The position numbers and the translations under genes are program-made. Below the pieces are notes generated by a model. That model had not been told where the DNA came from, made no database searches, and was given only the letters and a program-made list of their open reading frames with translations. From Streptomyces sp. NBC_01460 (GTDB lineage Bacteria; Actinomycetota; Actinomycetes; Streptomycetales; Streptomycetaceae), in contig NZ_CP109473.1 in NCBI RefSeq assembly GCF_036227405.1, forward strand, positions 7,378,001 to 7,442,000: a DNA stretch of 64,000 nt, read 5' to 3'. Within the stretch, counting starts at the first letter, position 1. Each line of letters begins with the position of its first letter. Positions 1 through 8,939 of this stretch are shown here, piece after piece.

Positions 1-129
1 GACGCCGCGGCACTGCTGTGGGAGGCGCGCCGTCTGTCCGCGGCCCAGGCCTGTCACGTCTCCGGACTGGCGCGCTCGATGCGCGGGGACTCCGACGCCG
101 GCTACCGCTTGAACCTGCCTGCCTTCTGA
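1..129 (+). CDS. C-terminal end of an unidentified protein (partial)
   Basis: An open frame enters from the left edge and ends at TGA 127-129, giving the last 42 residues, which finish RLNLPAF. The fragment is alanine- and arginine-rich with codon use typical of the window. It shows no motif I can assign to a family, so the product is unknown. A perfect 8-bp stem-loop follows about 60 bp downstream. Confidence 0.5.
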   Translation, partial: DAAALLWEARRLSAAQACHVSGLARSMRGDSDAGYRLNLPAF

Positions 130-491
130 CACCTGCGGGCGCCCGAGCGTCACGTCGTGGCGGCCGCCCGCCCCGGTGTCCCCCGAGGGCCGTCCTCCTG
201 AGGAGGACGCGATACGCGCACACGGTCGGTACCAGGATCCCTGTACGAAGTTGACGACGCCCGGATTCGGCTGCCCGTGCGAGGCGTCATACCAGAGCGG
301 GACGCCCGGCGGGCAACTTCGACAACTGCACGCCGAGCGCGGACGATTGACGACTACCGTGTGTGGCCGGTGATCAACGGTGGGCTCCTATCGGTCGAGC
401 CTGCCCCAGCCGTTGACCCGGGCCTGACCGACCACCGTAGGTGTCACCACACGAATGCCGATTCCTGGTGCCCCACGTACCGAGGACGATG
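130..491. other. Intergenic region before the conservon
   Basis: 362 bp without a supportable gene. Several short overlapping frames exist but none has a ribosome-binding site or recognisable product. It holds one stem-loop (191-209). TTGACG hexamers at 251-256 and 347-352 could be -35 elements for the conservon, but no convincing -10 follows either, so the promoter is unresolved. Confidence 0.4.
191..209 (+). terminator. Possible terminator stem-loop
   Basis: Perfect 8-bp inverted repeat CGTCCTCC-TGA-GGAGGACG with no T-tract. It lies downstream of the truncated gene ending at 129. It could be an intrinsic terminator of the T-less kind common in streptomycetes, or a chance palindrome. Confidence 0.3.
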
Positions 492-2579
492 ATGTCTCAA
501 CTTCGCGCACCCACCGCGCGACCGGAACGCCGCGAAGGCGGACGGCACGGCCGTCCGGGTGGCCGTTCGCACTCGGCCGCGAACCGGCCGCGCGCCGCGC
601 AGTCCGCCCCCGACACCCGCCTGCGGCCACAGTTGCTGCGCACGGCCCTCCTGCCGACCGTGGCCGCCGTGCTCAGCGGGGCCGCAGCCGTCATCTTCAC
701 CATCCGGGCCTCCGGGGTGCGCCCGTCCGGCAGCCTCCTGGCCGCGCTCGGCGGATCCGGGGCGCTGGCCGTGGCGGCCGTCGCGGCGGCCCTCCTCGGA
801 GCCAACCGTGTCGCCACCGCAGTCCACGACCGCTGTACGGCGCTGCGGCGCACCGGCGCCCGGCACCAGGCCGAGCTCCAGCGCGTCGTGGAACAGCTCC
901 GTGACGGTGAACCCCTGCCCGCCCGCCCCGCCACGCCCGCCGCCACCCCCGGCGCGGACGCCTTCGACCTCCTCGCCCAGGAGATGAGCCGCGCGCAGGA
1001 CGACGCGGTGGCGGCCGTCGTCCAGGCCTCGCAGCTCTTCCGGGGGAACGGGAACGAACAGAAGGTCGAGGTCTTCGTCAACCTCGCCCGCCGGCTGCAG
1101 TCCCTCGTGCACCGCGAGATCCAGATCCTGGACGAGCTGGAGCAGGAGGTCGAGGACCCCGACCTCCTCAAGGGCCTCTTCCACGTCGACCACCTCGCCA
1201 CCCGCATCCGCAGGCACGCCGAGAACCTCGCCGTACTCGGTGGTGCCGTGTCACGGCGGCAGTGGAGCAACCCCGTCACCATGACCGAGGTCCTCCGCTC
1301 GGCGATCGCCGAGGTCGAGCAGTACCCACGGGTGAAGCTGGTCCCGCCGATCGACGGCACCCTGCGCGGGCACGCCGTCGCCGACGTGATCCACCTCCTC
1401 GCCGAACTCGTGGAGAACGCCACGGTGTTCTCCGCGCCGCACACCCAGGTCCTGCTGCGCGCCCAGCGCGTCACCGCCGGGCTCGCCCTCGAGGTGGAGG
1501 ACCGGGGGCTCGGCATGCCCGGCCCCGAGCAGAAGCGGATGAACACCCTGCTCGCCGACCCCGACCAGGTCAATGTCGCGCACCTCCTGCAGGACGGGCG
1601 GATCGGGCTGTTCGTGGTCGCCTCCCTGGCCCGCAGGCACGGCATCGCCGTACGGCTGCAGAGCAACATCTACGGAGGCACGCAAGCGGTACTCGTGCTG
1701 CCCGAGGTCCTTCTGGGCATCGACATCGATGCCACGACGGCTCCGGAGGCGGTACCGGCCACGCCCGCCGGTCCCGTGCACCGGCCGCCCACCCACGACA
1801 CACCGCCCCTGGTCCCGCAGCAGGCTGGGCCGCCCCCGCCGCGGCTGGACCAGCAGCCCGGGCCGGACCGGCGCCAAGCGGAGGGGCCGCCCTTGCCGTT
1901 GCGAGCGGAGCGGGTCGACCGCCCCAACCTCGCCGCCTCCCCACCGGTCGTCCGCTCCGTCGCGCCGGCCGGTCCCGTGGTGTCGACCGCCCCCGTCGGT
2001 TCCGCCGTTCCGGGCCCCTCCGCCGCGGTCCCCGCGCCCTCGGCCGGGTCCGCTCCTGCGGGAGCCGCTCCCGCAGGGGCCGCTCCGGGTGGGTCCGCTC
2101 CTGCCGGGGCCGCTCCTGGTGGGTCCGTCGAGCACGTACGGCCCGCGACGGGCGCGGGTGCTCCCGCCGAAGAGTCCGCCGCAGCCGGGTCGGATCCCGG
2201 CCGGCCCCGGCTCCCCAGGCGCAGCAACCAGGAGCATCTGGTTCCGCAGCTCCGGGAGGTTCCTGCCCCGCGTACGGAGGACGAGAACGTCCTGCACGAC
2301 CCCGGACTGATGGCGGCCTTCCGGCGCGGGGTCGACCTCGCCGAGGCCCAGACCGCCGAGGAGTCACCACCCGCGGAACCGTACGGTGCCCCGGGTTCCG
2401 CTCCTCCCGGCACCGGCGGCCCCGCCGTCCGCGTAGGGGGCCGGCGGTCCCCGGGCCTGGCCCCGTTGCCGTTCCGCACCCCCACCACCACGACGGTCCC
2501 CGAGCGGGGGATCCCCGTGTACCGGGGACCGCAGACGTCCGAACCGGATCCACGAACCGAGAACATGTTCAAGGAGTAG
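492..2579 (+). CDS. cvnA: Conservon sensor-histidine-kinase-like protein (CvnA type)
   Basis: First gene of a conservon, a Streptomyces four-gene operon thought to act like a membrane-linked G-protein switch. Start ATG 492 has GAGGA five bases upstream; ATG 489 is the alternative. Of 695 residues, two hydrophobic segments (about 51-71 and 82-106) are followed by a DHp-like helix pair (about 195-250, containing LARRLQSLVHREI). A HATPase domain follows with N-box LLAELVENATVFS (about 302-314), DRGLGM (337-342) and GRIGLFVVASLARRHG (369-384). Residues after about 412 are a long Pro/Ala-rich tail with short APAGAAPGGS repeats. The segment between the two membrane helices is short, so little of the protein is outside the cell. 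Followed 7 bp later by cvnB. Confidence 0.9.
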   Translation: MSQLRAPTARPERREGGRHGRPGGRSHSAANRPRAAQSAPDTRLRPQLLRTALLPTVAAVLSGAAAVIFTIRASGVRPSGSLLAALGGSGALAVAAVAAALLGANRVATAVHDRCTALRRTGARHQAELQRVVEQLRDGEPLPARPATPAATPGADAFDLLAQEMSRAQDDAVAAVVQASQLFRGNGNEQKVEVFVNLARRLQSLVHREIQILDELEQEVEDPDLLKGLFHVDHLATRIRRHAENLAVLGGAVSRRQWSNPVTMTEVLRSAIAEVEQYPRVKLVPPIDGTLRGHAVADVIHLLAELVENATVFSAPHTQVLLRAQRVTAGLALEVEDRGLGMPGPEQKRMNTLLADPDQVNVAHLLQDGRIGLFVVASLARRHGIAVRLQSNIYGGTQAVLVLPEVLLGIDIDATTAPEAVPATPAGPVHRPPTHDTPPLVPQQAGPPPPRLDQQPGPDRRQAEGPPLPLRAERVDRPNLAASPPVVRSVAPAGPVVSTAPVGSAVPGPSAAVPAPSAGSAPAGAAPAGAAPGGSAPAGAAPGGSVEHVRPATGAGAPAEESAAAGSDPGRPRLPRRSNQEHLVPQLREVPAPRTEDENVLHDPGLMAAFRRGVDLAEAQTAEESPPAEPYGAPGSAPPGTGGPAVRVGGRRSPGLAPLPFRTPTTTTVPERGIPVYRGPQTSEPDPRTENMFKE

Positions 2580-2586
2580 TAACACC

Positions 2587-3021
2587 ATGACGACAGAAAT
2601 GCCGTCCGGTCAGGTCTCGGACCTCGACTGGCTGCTGAGCGGCCTTGTCCAACGCGTGCCGTACACCCGCAGCGCGGTCCTCCTCTCGGCGGACGGCCTG
2701 GTGAAATCCGCGCACGGCATGGACGCCGACAGCGCCGACCACATGGCGGCCCTGGCCGCCGGCCTGTACTCGCTCGGCCGGAGCGCGGGTGCCCGGTTCG
2801 GCGACAACGGCGACGTGCGGCAGGTCGTGGTCGAGCTCGACTCGACGCTCCTGTTCGTCTCGACCGCGGGCGCCGGCACCTGTCTCGCCGTCCTCGCGGG
2901 CCGTGAGGCGGATGCCGCCGTGCTGGGCTACGAGATGGCCATGCTGGTCAAGAGCGTGCGCCCCTACCTGATGACGCCGCTCCGGCAGCCGGCCGGAGCT
3001 CCGTTCACTCCGGGGCTGTGA
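2587..3021 (+). CDS. cvnB: Roadblock/LC7 domain protein (CvnB type)
   Basis: 144 residues forming one roadblock/LC7 fold (LDWLLSGLVQRVPYTRSAVLLSADG near the N-terminus). In conservons CvnB is the presumed GTPase-activating or scaffold partner of CvnD. It lies directly after cvnA (7-bp gap, with AAGGAG of the cvnA end serving as ribosome-binding site). It overlaps the start of cvnC, which fits translational coupling. Cytoplasmic, no signal peptide. Confidence 0.92.
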   Translation: MTTEMPSGQVSDLDWLLSGLVQRVPYTRSAVLLSADGLVKSAHGMDADSADHMAALAAGLYSLGRSAGARFGDNGDVRQVVVELDSTLLFVSTAGAGTCLAVLAGREADAAVLGYEMAMLVKSVRPYLMTPLRQPAGAPFTPGL

Positions 3022-3395
3022 GGATGCCGGCCCCGCAGGACGGGCCGTTGCTCGACGACGCGGCAGGCCGGCTCATCCGCCCGTACACCGTGAGCAACGG
3101 CCGGACGAGGCCGACCACCGTGCTCGACCTGCTCTCCCTGGTGATGGCCACGGGAAGCAGACCCCAGTTCCACCTCGGCCCCGAGCACACCGTGGCCCTG
3201 GAGCTCTGCGACGGTCCCATGTCCGTGGCCGAGATCGCCGCACATCTCCGGCTGCCCGCGGTCATCACCAAGGTCCTCCTCTCCGACCTGGTCGACTGCG
3301 GAGCGGTCACCGCGCACGCCCCCGCGTTCCAAGACATGCCAACCGACCGATCTCTGCTGGAGGCAGTGCTCGATGGTCTACGACGACAGCTCTGA
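3018..3395 (+). CDS. cvnC: DUF742 protein (CvnC type)
   Basis: 125 residues of the DUF742 family. The characteristic segment LIRPYTVSNGRTRPTTVLDL is near residues 17-36, followed by a winged-helix-like part (MSVAEIAAHLRLPAVITKVL). GTG 3018 overlaps the cvnB stop as GTGA; ATG 3024 is an alternative start. Third conservon member. The family's biochemical role is not established. Its 3' end overlaps cvnD by 23 bp. Confidence 0.9.
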   Translation: MRMPAPQDGPLLDDAAGRLIRPYTVSNGRTRPTTVLDLLSLVMATGSRPQFHLGPEHTVALELCDGPMSVAEIAAHLRLPAVITKVLLSDLVDCGAVTAHAPAFQDMPTDRSLLEAVLDGLRRQL

Positions 3396-3993
3396 CAGCT
3401 CCGGAAGCTCCGGATACTTCCCCGTGGCCCTCAAGATCCTGGTCGCGGGAGGGTTCGGCGTCGGCAAGACGACGTTCGTGGGCGCCGTCAGTGAGATCGC
3501 GCCGCTCAGTACCGAGGAACTCCTGACACAGGTCAGCGCGGCGACCGACAGCCTCGAAGGAATCGAGTCCAAGTCGGCGACCACCGTGGCCATGGACTTC
3601 GGCCGGATCACCCTGTCCGAACAGCATGTGCTCTACCTCTTCGGCACCCCGGGGCAGGAGCGCTTCTGGTTCATGTGGGACGAGCTGTCCAAAGGCGCGC
3701 TGGGAGCGGTCGTCATCGCCGACACCCGCCGGCTGGCCGAGTGCTTCGCCGCCGTCGACTTCTTCGAGCGGCGCGGCATCGGATTCATCGTCGCCGTCAA
3801 CGAGTTCGACGGCGCCTACCGCTACGAGCCCGAAGAAGTGCGGGCGGCGCTCGACCTGGGGCCCGACGTGCCGGTCGTCCTGTGCGACGCCAGGATCGCG
3901 AGCTCGGGCACCGGAGCGCTGGTCACCCTCGTCCAGCACCTGCTCAACGCCACGGCACCGGCACCGCTCTCCGGCTTCGGCGCCCACCCGTGA
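3373..3993 (+). CDS. cvnD: ATP/GTP-binding protein, small GTPase-like (CvnD type)
   Basis: 206 residues. The P-loop AGGFGVGKTT lies at about 25-34. A G3-like segment LFGTPGQERFWFMWDEL has GTPGQ in place of the Ras-type DTAGQ, and NEFD corresponds to G4 (NKxD). In conservons CvnD is the GTPase component that associates with CvnA at the membrane. ATG 3373 lies inside the end of cvnC, so the four genes form one tight operon. No fifth conservon gene (cytochrome P450) follows; a convergent gene ends 31 bp away. Confidence 0.92.
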   Translation: MVYDDSSDSSGSSGYFPVALKILVAGGFGVGKTTFVGAVSEIAPLSTEELLTQVSAATDSLEGIESKSATTVAMDFGRITLSEQHVLYLFGTPGQERFWFMWDELSKGALGAVVIADTRRLAECFAAVDFFERRGIGFIVAVNEFDGAYRYEPEEVRAALDLGPDVPVVLCDARIASSGTGALVTLVQHLLNATAPAPLSGFGAHP

Positions 3994-4023
3994 TTCCGTG
4001 CGGAACGGGACTTCCGCCGCCGT

Positions 4024-7000
4024 TCACCGCGCTCCGGCCCTCCCGGCGCCCGGTCCGTGGAAGCGCAGCCGGTCCACCGTGAACAGGTCCGGACTCTCGC
4101 TGTCCCACGCCGAGTTGGTGAAGACCACGTACAGCCGCACGGTGTCGCCGGGGTTCCTGAGAGCGGTCGTCGGTGAGACGACCCCGGCCCCCGCGCCGGG
4201 GACGGTCAGTGAGCCGAGCAGGGGTCCGTCGGGGGAGCCGGCCCGGAATTCGACCGTTCCGCCGAGTCCGCACGCGGTCGCATCGACCGTCACCGACCGG
4301 ATGCCGCCCAGGTGCACCGGGTCGAAGGCGATCCAGTCGCCGTCCTCGATCTCCGTCAGGGCCCTGCCGCCCGACGCGTGCGCGCGGCTGCCGGTGACGG
4401 CTCCGTCGTGGGCACCTCCGGTCGTGGTGAACCCTTCCGCCTCCTGGAGGGCCGTACGGACGGTGAGCGAGGCGGAGCCCGTCAGTTCCGGGGCCTTCGG
4501 GGCACCCTTGTCCGTGTACCGCACCGTGATCCGGAGGGCGCCGGACCGGGAGGCGTCCCCGGCCTCCGTGGCGATCGAGCCCTGGCACTCCCGCGAGCCG
4601 GCGAGGGGGCGCAGCGGTCCAGGGCGGCCGGCATCGGAGCGTACGAGGATTTGGGCGCAGTCGACCGGAGCGGTCGATCCGTCCTCGTCGTCCTTCACGC
4701 CCACGGTGAAGGACAGGGCGTCGCCGGGTCGGAACATCCCGCCGTCCGGCGGCCGGCGGACGGTGATCCGGGGCCGGGTGTTGCCCACAGTGATCTCGTG
4801 GCCCGCCGACGCCGTCGCGCCCTCGGGCCCGGTCACCAGCAGGCGCGCCGTGAACCGGCCCTCGGTGCGGTAGGTGTGCGAGGGGTTCGCCTCCGTCGAG
4901 TCCGTGCCGCCGTCACCGTCGAAGTCCCAGGCGTACGTGACCCGCGCCCGGCCGGCCGCGCCGGAGCCGGCCCCCTCGAAGGCGACGGTGAGAGGGGCGG
5001 AGCCGCTGTCGCGGTCGACGGCGATGCCCGCACCGGGCAGTCGGCTGTCACCGACGTGGTCGATCCGGAAGACCCCGGCGCCTTCGTTGCCGCCGTCGCG
5101 CCCCGTGCCGCTGCCGATGCCCGCGTCGACGACGTACAGCGCACCGTCCGGGCCGAAGACCGCGGACGTCGGCCGGTGCCACTCCATGTCGCCGAACAGG
5201 CCCTTGACGGACTGGAGTTCCCCGTCCTCCACCGGTCCGAGCCGCGGGTCGGAGAACGTCTGGTCCCCGCGCTGGAACGAGTGTGTGGTGAAGCGCCGGC
5301 CGACCGGGTCGTACGTCAGCCACTTCCCGTCGAAGTACTCGGGGAACTTCGTGCGGTAGAGGCTCCCCGGGGCGTAGTCGTAGACCGATCCACTCAACGC
5401 ACCGACGCCACCCCGGCCGGCGGAGGTCACCGGCGTACCGGTGGCGCGAGGACAGCCGGCCGCCTGGTTCGCCTGAGCGGCGCCGCCGGAGCAGTACGGC
5501 CGGCCCACCTGCCCCGGCCGGGTGATCCGGACGTACTCCACCGTGCCGTCGGGGGCCGTCGCGGCGGCTGCCGGAGTGCCGCTCGCCGGGTCCACGGTCA
5601 CGCGGAAGGGGTTGCGCATGCCCGTCGCGTAGATCTCGGGGCGGGCGCCGGCCGTGCCCGCCCGGAAGAGGTTTCCCTCCGGCACGGTGTAGGTGCCGTC
5701 GTCCTGCGGGGTGATCCGCAGGACCGCCCCCCGCAGATCGCTCCGGGCGTGAGGGGTGTCAGGGGCGTCAGAGGTGTCGGGAGGTGTGATGTCGCCTGTG
5801 GCCACGTACAGCCGGCCCTCCCGGTCGAAGACGAGCGACCCGGACGGCGGGGGCGGCCCGCCGGTTGTGGGCGCCCGCCCGGGAAGGGTGAGCAGACGCT
5901 TCTCCGACGCGGGGTCGACCGTGTCCCCGACGGCCCTGAAACGGGAGAGGAACAGCCTCCTTCCCGTCGCGTCGGATCGCAGCAGATACAGCCATGCGTT
6001 CTCCGCGAAACCCGGGTCCAGGGTGAGGGCGCTCAGTCCGCCGGAACGGGCGACCGCCTCCGGTGAGTACGCCAGGTCGAGAGCCGTGGAAATCCGCATC
6101 GTCCGCTGGTCGACGACCTCGAGCTCACCGGTGCGCCGGGCGACGAACACCCGCCGGTCGGGGGCGACCGCCACGTCCACCGGATCGGCGAGGCCGCCGG
6201 CCGTGAGGGGTGTCCGCTGGAAGGAACCGGCCTGGGTCGCGGTGCAGTCGCCCGGCCCTGCGCCCGCCGCCCATTCGATGCCGCCCAGCAGATGGGCGAG
6301 GAAGGCGTCGTCCTTGAAGGCCGACGGCGCGTGGCCGCCCGCCGTGAACCACGAGCGGCCGCCGTCGTAGTTCTGACACCACGACCAGGGATGGTCCACG
6401 CCCGCGCCGAGGCCCGCGATGCCGTCGCGCACCCTGATCCGCGCGAGCGTGTGCACGGTGGAGGTCGGATCGGTGCGCCAGTCGAGCCACTCCTCCGTGC
6501 GCTCCCAGAGATCGGGAAGCATCACCGTCGAGGGGTGCGCGTGGTCGAGGACCTCGACCCGTCCGGCCTGCACGGGCGTGCGCCGGTCCAGGGCGGCGCC
6601 CACCAGCCCTTCGTACCAGTCCCATTCGCCCGTGGAGGCGGAGGCGTCGTGGAGGCCGACCCAGCCGCCTCCGGCCCGGATGTACCTCCGCAGAGCGGCA
6701 CGCCCGCCTTCGTCCAAGGCTCCGGGCCTGCCCGGCGCGGAGGCGGTGTTGTTGAAGACGACCGCGTGGAACCGCGCGAGGTCGGTGTCGTTGAAGACGG
6801 CCGGATCGCTCGTCGCCTCGACCCCGAATCCGTTCCGGACACCGAGCCCCCGCACCGCCTCGACGCCGGCGCGGACCGTGTCCTGGGAGGGGTGCGCCGC
6901 CCCCGAGTACACGAGTACGCGGAAGGGTGCGGCCGGGCTCCTCGGGAGCGAGGCGGCCGCCACCGAGCCGGTGATCAGGACCAGAAGGGCGAGGAGGGAG

Positions 7001-7068
7001 ATGAGGGCGACCGATGCCGGGGGCAGGGCCGGGGAGACGGGGTCGCTGGGTAACGGGCGGCTGCTCAT
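4024..7068 (-). CDS. Exported ThuA / glucose-sorbosone-dehydrogenase-like / PKD / CBM fusion protein
   Basis: 1014 residues, ATG 7068 with GGGAG upstream. A signal-anchor-like hydrophobic segment spans about 18-40. Next comes a ThuA-like class I amidotransferase-fold domain (starts FRVLVYSGAAHPSQDTVRAG). From about residue 280 there is a six-bladed PQQ-type dehydrogenase-like domain (LADPVDVAVAPDRRVFVARR, later YATGMRNPFRVTVDPASG). Then a PKD domain (YAWDFDGDGGTDSTEANPSH) and a C-terminal CBM6-like beta-sandwich beginning LQEAEGFTTTGGAHDGAVTG. ThuA-type fusions of this kind are usually assigned to extracellular sugar oxidation or glycan handling; the substrate is unknown. It stands alone, with a LacI-type palindrome upstream. 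Confidence 0.85.
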   Translation of the reverse strand: MSSRPLPSDPVSPALPPASVALISLLALLVLITGSVAAASLPRSPAAPFRVLVYSGAAHPSQDTVRAGVEAVRGLGVRNGFGVEATSDPAVFNDTDLARFHAVVFNNTASAPGRPGALDEGGRAALRRYIRAGGGWVGLHDASASTGEWDWYEGLVGAALDRRTPVQAGRVEVLDHAHPSTVMLPDLWERTEEWLDWRTDPTSTVHTLARIRVRDGIAGLGAGVDHPWSWCQNYDGGRSWFTAGGHAPSAFKDDAFLAHLLGGIEWAAGAGPGDCTATQAGSFQRTPLTAGGLADPVDVAVAPDRRVFVARRTGELEVVDQRTMRISTALDLAYSPEAVARSGGLSALTLDPGFAENAWLYLLRSDATGRRLFLSRFRAVGDTVDPASEKRLLTLPGRAPTTGGPPPPSGSLVFDREGRLYVATGDITPPDTSDAPDTPHARSDLRGAVLRITPQDDGTYTVPEGNLFRAGTAGARPEIYATGMRNPFRVTVDPASGTPAAAATAPDGTVEYVRITRPGQVGRPYCSGGAAQANQAAGCPRATGTPVTSAGRGGVGALSGSVYDYAPGSLYRTKFPEYFDGKWLTYDPVGRRFTTHSFQRGDQTFSDPRLGPVEDGELQSVKGLFGDMEWHRPTSAVFGPDGALYVVDAGIGSGTGRDGGNEGAGVFRIDHVGDSRLPGAGIAVDRDSGSAPLTVAFEGAGSGAAGRARVTYAWDFDGDGGTDSTEANPSHTYRTEGRFTARLLVTGPEGATASAGHEITVGNTRPRITVRRPPDGGMFRPGDALSFTVGVKDDEDGSTAPVDCAQILVRSDAGRPGPLRPLAGSRECQGSIATEAGDASRSGALRITVRYTDKGAPKAPELTGSASLTVRTALQEAEGFTTTGGAHDGAVTGSRAHASGGRALTEIEDGDWIAFDPVHLGGIRSVTVDATACGLGGTVEFRAGSPDGPLLGSLTVPGAGAGVVSPTTALRNPGDTVRLYVVFTNSAWDSESPDLFTVDRLRFHGPGAGRAGAR

Positions 7069-7106
7069 GAGGGCGCTCCCGGTGCGTGGGGGCCGGGCAG
7101 GGGATA

Positions 7107-7118
7107 GAAAGCGCTTAC
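7107..7118 (-). promoter_or_regulatory. LacI-family-type operator upstream of the ThuA fusion gene
   Basis: GAAAGCGCTTAC contains the perfect 8-bp palindrome AAGCGCTT (7109-7116), about 40 bp before the ATG at 7068. LacI/GalR regulators bind such CG-centred palindromes, so sugar-responsive repression is plausible. No LacI gene is adjacent. Confidence 0.5.
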
Positions 7119-7293
7119 TGATGTGCGTGGTTCAGATTAGGTTCATGGCATGGCCGGGTCAATGGTGCCGTGGGGCGGGTGGGGTCTGCCGAGGTCCCGA
7201 CGGATCCTCGCCGGACAACCGGGCCCGGGCCGGCCCGCCCCCGAACGCCGCGCGACCGGAGCCCTGCCCGCCTCCGACGCCGCGCGGGGCGCC

Positions 7294-8199
7294 TCAGCGG
7301 TGCAGGAATCCTGCGATCCGTCGGCGCAGTGCACGCGCGTCGAGGCCGTGGGCCGCGAGGTGCTCCGCCATCTGCCCGTATCTGCGCAGCTCGTTCCGCC
7401 CGACGCCCAGCCCGAGCACCCGGTGCGGCAGATCGGCCAGGGCGTCGTTGGCCGCCGCTGTGGAAGTCCCTGCCAGATAGGGCTCGACGATCACGACGTC
7501 CGCCGCGGTCCCGGCGCCGGCCGCGCGGCGGAGCCCCGTCGCGTCGAAGGGGCGGACGGTCGTCGCGTACAGCACCGTCACGTCCAGGCCGTCGGTCGCC
7601 GTGAGGACGTTGTCGAGCATCGGTCCCACGGCGATCACCACCCCGTCGTTCCCCTGCCGCACCGTGCTGAAGCCGGGCTCCGTGACCGGGCGGCCGGTGC
7701 TGTTCGACTGGAGGGAGAGCCGGACATAGACACGGTCGTCCCCCGTGACGGCCTGCCGCAGCAGGGCTTCGGCCTCGTCGGGGTGGCCCGGCACGTGCAC
7801 CGTCCAGCCGTCGAGGGTGTCGAGGAGCGCGACATCGCCCGGCGCCATATGGGTGAAGCCGCCGGCGGGCCAGTCGTACGAGCCCCCGGCGCTGACGAGT
7901 ACCCCGCCCACCCCCTGGTGCCCCAGGTCCAGCTTCACCTGCTCGAACGGGCGCTCCACGAGGAAGCTCGCGAAGGTGTGCATGATCGGCCGCACCCCCG
8001 TCAGGGCCATCCCGGCGCCCGCGCCGATGAGGAGCTGCTCCCTGATCCCGACGTTGACCACCCGGTCCGGGTGGGTCCGCTCGGCCCGCTCGAAGCCGTC
8101 GCGGCTGATCTCGGCGAGCACCAGGGCGAGGCGTGGATCCTCGTCCAGCAGTCGGGCGGTGGTGGCGATGAAACGGTCACGCATGGTGTCCATGGGCAT
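7294..8199 (-). CDS. Transketolase, C-terminal subunit
   Basis: 301 residues corresponding to the pyrimidine-binding and C-terminal domains of a transketolase. Visible segments are FVGIREQLLIGAGAGMALTG-like sequence near residue 55 (VNVGIREQLLIGAGAGMAL) and MHTFASFLVERPFEQVKLD. The thiamine-diphosphate enzyme transfers two-carbon ketol units. In two-subunit transketolases the N-terminal half supplies the pyrophosphate site. The gene sits 28 bp after the N-terminal subunit gene. Such split enzymes often serve a dedicated pathway rather than the central pentose phosphate pathway, and the substrate here is not evident. Confidence 0.88.
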   Translation of the reverse strand: MPMDTMRDRFIATTARLLDEDPRLALVLAEISRDGFERAERTHPDRVVNVGIREQLLIGAGAGMALTGVRPIMHTFASFLVERPFEQVKLDLGHQGVGGVLVSAGGSYDWPAGGFTHMAPGDVALLDTLDGWTVHVPGHPDEAEALLRQAVTGDDRVYVRLSLQSNSTGRPVTEPGFSTVRQGNDGVVIAVGPMLDNVLTATDGLDVTVLYATTVRPFDATGLRRAAGAGTAADVVIVEPYLAGTSTAAANDALADLPHRVLGLGVGRNELRRYGQMAEHLAAHGLDARALRRRIAGFLHR

Positions 8200-8227
8200 G
8201 TTCTCCGTCGTCTGTGGGGCGGGGTGC

Positions 8228-8929
8228 TCAGCGCTTCGGGGCCACGCGGGCGATCACGGCGTGCGGACGGCCGGGGTGCGGTGCGGTGAAGGCGGCGTAC
8301 AGCGCCTCGTGGTCGCGGCCGTCCACGGTCCGTGCGGACCACCCGGCGGCCTCGAACCGGGCCGCGATGCCGCCCGGCCTGGAGTACGTCGCCGAGGCGT
8401 TGTCGATCACCACGGTGTGCAGCTGATCGAGCCCGGCCGGGCCCGCGTACGCGATCGCCTCGTGGTTGCTTCCCTCGTCCAGCTCGGCGTCGCCGGTCAG
8501 CACCCACACGCGCGGGTCCGTCAGGCCCTGCGCCCGCAGTCCCAGCACGCTGCCCACGGCGAGCGGGAGGCCGTGGCCGAGGGACCCGCTGCCGATCTCC
8601 GCGCCGGGGACCAGCAGCCGGTCGGGGTGGTGGCCGAGCGGTGAGTCGTACGAACCGAAGCCGGTGAGCAGTTCCTCGCCGAAGAACCCGCGTGCGGCGA
8701 GCACGGCGTAGTACGCCATGGGGCCGTGCCCCTTCGAGAGCAGGAAACGGTCACGGGCCGGTGAGTCCGCGGTGCCGGGTGAGACCCGCAGCACCCGGTC
8801 GTACAGCACCCAGAGGGCGTCCAGCGTCGAGGTCGCGGCCGGACCGTGCTTCTCGTCACCGGTCATGAGGCTCATCAGCCGGTCGAGCTCGTCGTAGCCG
8901 TGCACCGGAAGGGATGTCGTGTGCGTCAT
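8228..8929 (-). CDS. Transketolase, N-terminal (ThDP pyrophosphate-binding) subunit
   Basis: 233 residues. LMTGDEKHGPAATSTLDALW lies near the N-terminus, and the ThDP/Mg site is GDAELDEGSNHEA followed by VVIDNASATYS. LLSKGHGPMAYYAVLA matches the transketolase substrate-channel segment. First gene of a two-gene unit with the C-terminal subunit. ATG 8929 lies only a few bases after the predicted transcription start, so the mRNA may be nearly leaderless; a downstream in-frame ATG (MSLMTGDEKHG) is a less likely start. The promoter carries a perfect MerR/SoxR-type inverted repeat. Confidence 0.88.
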   Translation of the reverse strand: MTHTTSLPVHGYDELDRLMSLMTGDEKHGPAATSTLDALWVLYDRVLRVSPGTADSPARDRFLLSKGHGPMAYYAVLAARGFFGEELLTGFGSYDSPLGHHPDRLLVPGAEIGSGSLGHGLPLAVGSVLGLRAQGLTDPRVWVLTGDAELDEGSNHEAIAYAGPAGLDQLHTVVIDNASATYSRPGGIAARFEAAGWSARTVDGRDHEALYAAFTAPHPGRPHAVIARVAPKR

Positions 8930-8939
8930 GCGGCTCAGC

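Noticed and set aside
18..492. Several short frames near the left edge
   Set aside because: They overlap each other on both strands and lack start signals. Only the frame ending at 129 and the conservon kinase beginning at 492 have support.
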